NCBI GenBank assembly: GCA_002441545.1
Contig: DJWL01000149.1
Location: 1 to 26,129, forward strand
DNA: 26,129 nt
Direction: 5' to 3'
DNA from: Flavobacteriaceae bacterium UBA6231
Lineage (GTDB): Bacteria > Bacteroidota > Bacteroidia > Flavobacteriales > Flavobacteriaceae
The position numbers and the translations under genes are program-made. This document shows positions 21,930-26,129 of the stretch, piece after piece (position 1 is the first letter of the stretch; each line of letters starts with the position of its first letter). The notes under the pieces are model-generated. The model was not told the DNA's origin and did not search any database. It saw nothing but the letters and a program-made list of their open reading frames with translations.

Positions 21930-23330
21930 ATGAAGTCATACGATGTAGCCATAATAGGCTCGGGTCCTGGAGGATATGTAGCAGCCATACGTTGTGCACA
22001 ATTAGGAATGAAAACTGCCATTATTGAAAAATACACAACACTTGGAGGCACTTGTTTAAACGTGGGTTGTATACCAAGTAAGGCTCTTTTAGACTCTTCA
22101 CACCATTATGAAGATGCTATTAAGCATTTTGAAGAGCATGGAATTGAAATTCCTGGCGAAGTGAAGGTGAACTTAAAGCAAATGATTACTCGTAAACAAG
22201 CAGTTGTTGACCAAACTACAGGAGGTATTGATTTCTTAATGAAGAAAAACAATATTGATGTGTATCAAGGCTTGGGAAGTTTTAAAGATGCTACCCATAT
22301 TTCAATAAATGGCAATGAAACTATTGAAATTGAAGCTAAAAATACCATCATTGCAACTGGAAGTAAACCATCTAGTTTACCATTTATAAAACTGGATAAA
22401 GAAAGAGTTATTACGTCAACAGAGGCTTTAAAATTACCTGAAATTCCAAAACATTTAATTGTTATTGGTGGTGGAGTAATTGGTTTAGAACTAGGGCAAG
22501 TATATAAACGCCTTGGTGCAGAAGTGACCGTTATTGAATTTATGGACAGAATTATTCCAACTATGGATGCAGGTTTGTCTAAAGAACTGAATAAGGTATT
22601 GAAAAAGCAAAAATTCAATATAAATACGTCGCATAAAGTGAAGTCTGTTGAAAGGAAAGGCAATGAAGTAATTGTGAAGGCAGATAATAAAAAAGGAGAA
22701 GAAATAACTTTTACAGGCGACTATTGCTTAGTATCTGTAGGGCGTCGCCCATATACAGATGGTTTGAATGCAGAAACAGCAGGAGTAAAAATATCTGATA
22801 GAGGTCAAATTGAAGTTAATGACCATTTACAAACATCTGCTAAAAACATATACGCTATTGGCGATGTAGTAAAAGGAGCTATGTTAGCCCATAAAGCTGA
22901 AGAAGAAGGTGTTTTTGTAGCCGAAACCATTGCGGGACAAAAACCTCATATCGATTATAATTTAATTCCAGGTGTGGTTTACACATGGCCAGAAGTTGCT
23001 AGTGTTGGGAAAACCGAAGAACAATTACAAGAAGCAAAAATAGAATACAAAGTTGGCTCGTTCCCCATGCGTGCTTTAGGTAGAAGTAGAGCGAGTATGG
23101 ATTTAGATGGCTTTGTAAAAATATTAGCCGATAAGAAAACAGATGAAATCTTAGGGGTTCATATGATTGGTGCTCGTGCTGCCGATATGATAGCCGAAGC
23201 AGTAGTAGCTATGGAATTTAGAGCTAGTGCAGAAGATGTTTCAAGAATGTCGCATGCACACCCAACATTTACAGAAGCTATCAAAGAAGCAGCCTTAGCA
23301 GCAACCGAAAACAGAGCATTGCATATTTAA
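21930..23330 (+). CDS. lpdA: Dihydrolipoyl dehydrogenase (E3)
   Basis: A 466-aa flavoprotein. The FAD-binding motif is IIGSGPGGYVAA (8-19), the redox-active disulfide is C42/C47 in GGTCLNVGCIPSKALL, the NAD motif is VIGGGVIGLELGQ, a second FAD contact is NIYAIGDVV, and the C-terminal catalytic pair is H444/E449 in HAHPTFTE. E3 reoxidises dihydrolipoamide in the pyruvate, 2-oxoglutarate and branched-chain dehydrogenase complexes and the glycine cleavage system. It stands alone with its own promoter, away from E1/E2 genes, fitting a shared E3 for several complexes. It is convergent with the S1/P1 nuclease gene. Confidence 0.97.
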   Translation: MKSYDVAIIGSGPGGYVAAIRCAQLGMKTAIIEKYTTLGGTCLNVGCIPSKALLDSSHHYEDAIKHFEEHGIEIPGEVKVNLKQMITRKQAVVDQTTGGIDFLMKKNNIDVYQGLGSFKDATHISINGNETIEIEAKNTIIATGSKPSSLPFIKLDKERVITSTEALKLPEIPKHLIVIGGGVIGLELGQVYKRLGAEVTVIEFMDRIIPTMDAGLSKELNKVLKKQKFNINTSHKVKSVERKGNEVIVKADNKKGEEITFTGDYCLVSVGRRPYTDGLNAETAGVKISDRGQIEVNDHLQTSAKNIYAIGDVVKGAMLAHKAEEEGVFVAETIAGQKPHIDYNLIPGVVYTWPEVASVGKTEEQLQEAKIEYKVGSFPMRALGRSRASMDLDGFVKILADKKTDEILGVHMIGARAADMIAEAVVAMEFRASAEDVSRMSHAHPTFTEAIKEAALAATENRALHI

Positions 23331-23344
23331 TAAAACTTATATAT

Positions 23345-23377
23345 AAAAAAAAATCGCTTTTTAGACAGTTTTTTTTT
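23345..23377. terminator. Possible bidirectional terminator between lpdA and the nuclease gene
   Basis: A run of nine A (23345-23353) and nine T (23369-23377) flank 15 bp (TCGCTTTTTAGACAG). Both strands would give an A/U stem ending in a U tract, between two converging genes only 51 bp apart. There is no GC-rich stem, so the structure is weak. Confidence 0.35.
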
Positions 23378-23381
23378 ATTG

Positions 23382-24161
23382 TTAAAACAAATCATTCAAC
23401 ACTTTGGCTAACCTGATGCCTCCTTTTTGTAATTGTGAACGTACGGTTTCAAAATTGTCGTATGAGTAGCTGTAACGTAAATTGTCGTTAGGTTTAACAT
23501 TGGCATACACGTGTCGTGTCAATTTGTGTGTGTCGTTTACCCAGTCAATAATGCTGCCAGCTTGTATGGTTTTTACTTGATCTTTGTTTAGTATATCGGC
23601 ATTTTCAGCAAGTTCGCTATAACTCATATTGTAACTTTCAATCATTTCCCTGTCCCAAACAGCATGTAAATTAGAATCTTTATAAAACCATTGTAATTTA
23701 AAATCATTACCACCTTTATCATCTACAAGGCCAACATGCATAGGCTGGTGCAAATCGCCAATAAAATGAATTAACAATTTCAAATAAAAAGCTTTGTCAT
23801 CATCGCTAGATGTCTCGTCTTTTATAATTTCAATACAGGTATTGATGCCACTAACTAAGTCGCCATCAGCGTTTTTTTCAGAATCTTCATAGTTCGAATC
23901 TAATGGCATATTAATAAAATGCCAAGTGTAAAACTTGTCAAAACGTTTGTCTGATTTTATGTCATCTCCAAAGGTTGAAACCAAAGCAAGCGATTTATTA
24001 TTAAGTAACTTTTCAATTTTTCTTTTAGTGCTTCTTTTTAAATATTGATCGGCTATTTTGCCAACAACTCTATGGCCTGTAGCGCTCCAGTCATCAGAGG
24101 CATAAGAATTAAACGTGCATAAAATACAAATGGATAATGCAATGGAAAGTAAATGTTTCAT
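23382..24161 (-). CDS. Exported S1/P1-type zinc nuclease
   Basis: A 259-aa protein with a signal peptide (MKHLLSIALSICILCTFNSYA). The zinc ligands of the S1/P1 family are visible: W25, H30 (TGHRVVGKIA), D66 or D67 (STFGDDI), H81 (TWHFINMP), H132, D136, H138 and H142 (HFIGDLHQPMHVG), D153 (GGNDF) and H166 (NLHAVWD). The enzyme cleaves single-stranded DNA/RNA or 3'-nucleotides outside the cytoplasm, which would let the cell scavenge phosphate and nucleosides. Predicted cleavage after SYA would leave SDD before the Trp that normally is the mature N-terminus. The gene is 22 bp downstream of the two exporter genes, probably in one operon. Confidence 0.92.
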   Translation of the reverse strand: MKHLLSIALSICILCTFNSYASDDWSATGHRVVGKIADQYLKRSTKRKIEKLLNNKSLALVSTFGDDIKSDKRFDKFYTWHFINMPLDSNYEDSEKNADGDLVSGINTCIEIIKDETSSDDDKAFYLKLLIHFIGDLHQPMHVGLVDDKGGNDFKLQWFYKDSNLHAVWDREMIESYNMSYSELAENADILNKDQVKTIQAGSIIDWVNDTHKLTRHVYANVKPNDNLRYSYSYDNFETVRSQLQKGGIRLAKVLNDLF

Positions 24162-24183
24162 TATTTATTATGAGTTAATAAGA

Positions 24184-24672
24184 TTAAAGTTCTATTTTTT
24201 TTACTGTATTTTTTTTGAGTAATAACATAGGTAAAGCTACACCAACAGTAAGTGAAATTAATACAAAAACCATGGTGAAGCCATTAGTAAAAATGGCATC
24301 AATTAACACGATTCTTTTACTTGCGTCGCCTTCCATAAAAATAAAATTCATTACAGATAGTACGGTTTCATAAGCATAGTATCCAGGAATCATGGGAATT
24401 ACTGGTGGAATTGAAAAAACCACAGGTGGCTGATGTATTTTATGTGCCATAGGAATACATATAAGGCCCACAAAAAAAGCAGCTAAAAAACTACCAAGCA
24501 CAACATGTACATGGAAGTGCATTAAACTAAATTTTATTAAACCAGCACAAAAACCTAATGCAAAAGCGGTGAAAACAGCACTTCTGGGAATGTTAAATAA
24601 AATTCCAAAACCTAAGGCCGCAACGCCCGACCAAAATGATACTTCCAATAATTTTAATATAATGTCTAACAT
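24184..24672 (-). CDS. Threonine/serine exporter family, small subunit (YjjB/ThrE_2-like)
   Basis: A 162-aa protein with four or five hydrophobic helices. Features of the ThrE_2/DUF3815 half are the GFGILFNIPRSAVFTAFALG segment, the LASF-like AAFFVGLICIPMAHKI, and PPVVFSIPPVIPMIPGYYAY, where the PxxPMIPGxxAY signature is diagnostic. It corresponds to the C-terminal half of fused ThrE exporters and to E. coli YjjB. It starts 1 bp after the stop of the larger partner, so the two are surely translated together. Substrate (threonine/serine versus dicarboxylates as proposed for YjjPB) cannot be decided. Confidence 0.9.
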   Translation of the reverse strand: MLDIILKLLEVSFWSGVAALGFGILFNIPRSAVFTAFALGFCAGLIKFSLMHFHVHVVLGSFLAAFFVGLICIPMAHKIHQPPVVFSIPPVIPMIPGYYAYETVLSVMNFIFMEGDASKRIVLIDAIFTNGFTMVFVLISLTVGVALPMLLLKKNTVKKIEL

Positions 24673-24673
24673 C

Positions 24674-25441
24674 TTAATTTAATTGAAAAAGATACATAGC
24701 TAAAAACAATCCAATCGACATGGATAATACAATCATTAAACCAGTGGTAAATCTCACCATACCATTTAAAATATTATTATCCATTAAATCTGTAAACGAG
24801 TTTATTAGCGGAACACCAGGAACTAAAAACAATATAGAAGTAGCCAAGGCCGTTTGCGGATGCTCGCCAATATGATAAAGAATTCCAATAGAAGCAGATA
24901 CAGAAGCCAGAAAAGAACCCAAAAATATTCTAATGTAAAGATTGTACTTTAATTTATGAGTTTGCTGAAATACATAAAGCCCTATAAATGTGCTCATAAA
25001 AGCGACAAACATATTTAAATAATCGCCTTTAAAAATATTGCAAAATCCTGCGCCAGCTAAACTTACAGCAATAAGAACAACAATTCTTGGATACCTGTTA
25101 AGTTTTTTAATCCGTTCAATGTCATTGGAAATTTGCTCTAAGGTCCAATTTTCGCTTATGGCATTCCAGCTTGCTTTACTAATGGCCGAAATAATTGAAA
25201 AATTAATGATATAAGGTGGAATATTTTGAACTCTGGTACAGCTTAAATTAGTTTCTTCATCTATTAAAGTCATAATTAATGTTTTATGGCTTATTAAGCT
25301 AGAAGCTTTAACATTTAAAACAGAAGCGAATCTATCAATACTTAAATTTGCCCTATTGGTGTTAGCGCCAGAAACCATTAAAAGAGACGAAATCTCTAAT
25401 AGTAAATCGGCGGTTTGTATCAGTTTTGGAGAATCATTCAT
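24674..25441 (-). CDS. Threonine/serine exporter family, large subunit (YjjP/ThrE_1-like)
   Basis: A 255-aa protein: a cytoplasmic N-terminal domain (1-115; LLLEISSLLMVSGANTNRAN, the family's conserved helix, then the NVKASSLISHKTLIMTLID strand region) and five hydrophobic helices from about 118, with ILFLVPGVPLINSFTDLMDN as the ThrE_1/DUF1212 signature. It is the partner of the YjjB-like gene 1 bp downstream; fused ThrE of Corynebacterium joins the same two parts. A -7-like box lies about 30 bp upstream. First gene of the minus-strand run exporter-exporter-nuclease. Confidence 0.9.
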   Translation of the reverse strand: MNDSPKLIQTADLLLEISSLLMVSGANTNRANLSIDRFASVLNVKASSLISHKTLIMTLIDEETNLSCTRVQNIPPYIINFSIISAISKASWNAISENWTLEQISNDIERIKKLNRYPRIVVLIAVSLAGAGFCNIFKGDYLNMFVAFMSTFIGLYVFQQTHKLKYNLYIRIFLGSFLASVSASIGILYHIGEHPQTALATSILFLVPGVPLINSFTDLMDNNILNGMVRFTTGLMIVLSMSIGLFLAMYLFQLN

Positions 25442-25469
25442 AATACAATGAGATACATAAAAATCTAGG

Positions 25470-25477
25470 CAAATTTA
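25470..25477 (-). promoter_or_regulatory. Candidate -7 box for the exporter/nuclease operon
   Basis: Minus-strand TAAATTTG matches TAnnTTTG 29 bp before the ATG at 25441. No TTG is found 17-23 bp upstream, so only half of the promoter is supported. Confidence 0.35.
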
Positions 25478-25675
25478 ATGTTTTCAAATCTTTTTAAGGA
25501 CATAAGTCAAGCTAATAATATGTAAATATTAGTAAAAGTTTTTAATAAAAATGTAATAAAAATGTTAATTGAATTTATAAAGTGTATTAATTTGTTTTTT
25601 TAGGCTTTGGTAATTATTAAATAAGATATAATGATGCTTAAAAAGTGCTTTTTTTATTAATAACAGATTATAAAT

Positions 25676-25710
25676 TTGTTTCATTATTTGTATGCAAAAA
25701 GGTAGATTTG
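25676..25710 (+). promoter_or_regulatory. Candidate promoter for the thioredoxin-like lipoprotein
   Basis: TTG (25676-25678) and TAGATTTG (25703-25710) are 24 bp apart, one more than the usual maximum; the -7 box itself is a perfect match and the start site would be about 18 nt before the ATG at 25735. The rest of the 293-bp gap 25442-25734 is very AT-rich and shows no gene. Confidence 0.45.
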
Positions 25711-25734
25711 ATAATTAAATAATTTAAAAACAAA

Positions 25735-26129
25735 ATGAAATTTTTCTTAGCCTTATTGCTTGTAACTTGTTTAATGGTTTCATGCAAACCAAAAGAAACA
25801 GATAAAAATGCCACCATTGAAACCTTAGATCAGTTTTCGGACCTGCAAACAATCATTGATAGCGAAGCAAAGGGTGTTTTGGTTTTAAATTTCTGGTCAA
25901 TCCACTGCCCGCCATGTATTAAAGAATTGCCACATTTTAACACCTTGGAAACCGAATACCAAAAAAAAAATGTAAGAATCCTGCTTATAAACTTAGATTA
26001 TATAAAAAAATTAGACCCACGATTGTATCCGTTTGTACAAAAACATGGCATTACACAAGAAATCATGATTCTTAAAGACCAGAACTATACCAAATGGACC
26101 GAACAGGTTGACCCAGATTGGTATGGAGC
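25735..26129 (+). CDS. Thioredoxin-fold lipoprotein, TlpA/ResA-like (3' end outside window)
   Basis: The ATG at 25735 starts MKFFLALLLVTCLMVSC, a lipoprotein signal with the lipid cysteine at C17. From about residue 47 it is a thioredoxin fold: GVLVLNFWSIHCPPCIKELP gives the redox CPPC (C58, C61) in the usual W-x3-CxxC-x3-LP context. 131 codons are visible with no stop. A membrane-anchored periplasmic thiol-disulfide oxidoreductase is likely, for cytochrome c maturation or redox homeostasis; the partner is not seen. A run of ten A within the gene (25961-25970) codes for lysines. Confidence 0.88.
   Translation, partial: MKFFLALLLVTCLMVSCKPKETDKNATIETLDQFSDLQTIIDSEAKGVLVLNFWSIHCPPCIKELPHFNTLETEYQKKNVRILLINLDYIKKLDPRLYPFVQKHGITQEIMILKDQNYTKWTEQVDPDWYG

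Noticed and set aside
25961..25970. Run of ten A in the thioredoxin-like gene as a phase-variation tract
   Set aside because: It encodes in-frame lysine/asparagine codons, and A runs of this length are common in low-GC genomes; no evidence of variation.

Overview
The window is chromosomal DNA from a low-GC member of the Bacteroidetes, most likely family Flavobacteriaceae. Support for this comes from the AT-rich codon use, near absence of Shine-Dalgarno sequences, promoters of the TTG-N19-23-TAnnTTTG type, many signal peptides ending in FSQ or AQ, a CarboxypepD_reg-type outer protein, and ParE/ParC in the Bacteroidetes form. The genus cannot be fixed from the sequence. Nearly all genes are housekeeping genes with familiar products; no prophage, rRNA, tRNA or CRISPR is visible.

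Layout. (1) 1-1318, minus: 5' part of a secreted carboxypeptidase-regulatory-like protein. (2) 1395-9024, plus: ychF preceded by two REP-like hairpins, an EamA permease, then the topoisomerase IV block parE / small membrane protein / parE-tail remnant / 42-aa basic ORF / parC, mostly coupled by 1-nt stop-start overlaps. (3) 9036-19365, minus, a long same-direction run read from right to left: Gfo/Idh/MocA oxidoreductase, 3-hydroxybutyryl-CoA dehydrogenase, an inserted four-helix-bundle cassette bounded by inverted heptad arrays, DUF1015, yggS, an exonuclease/GIY-YIG fusion, a DUF3857 pseudo-transglutaminase, a zinc-ribbon K+ channel, miaA and a TerC protein. (4) 19614-20255, plus: pcm with a TTG start. 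(5) 20263-21758, minus: smpB and two NTF2-like exported proteins. (6) 21930-23330, plus: lpdA with a strong promoter and an overlapping dyad. (7) 23382-25441, minus: two-gene ThrE-type exporter and an S1/P1 nuclease. (8) 25735-end, plus: 5' part of a thioredoxin-fold lipoprotein.

Most unusual points. A second, diverged copy of the last 25 codons of parE lies 600 bp downstream of the real parE stop, separated by a small membrane gene; most differences are synonymous or conservative, so it looks like a recombination scar with a tail from another lineage. A cassette of about 500 bp (17008-17503) carries a four-helix-bundle gene, broken by one in-frame amber codon at a position that is normally Trp, between inverted arrays of the heptad TTCAGTG; it looks like a mobile unit that inserted exactly between a stop codon and a start codon inside an operon. 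ParC ends in QITLF, which matches the sliding-clamp binding motif. The exonuclease/GIY-YIG protein keeps the four-cysteine iron-sulfur pattern of UvrC. A 9-bp perfect dyad straddles the spacer of the lpdA promoter.
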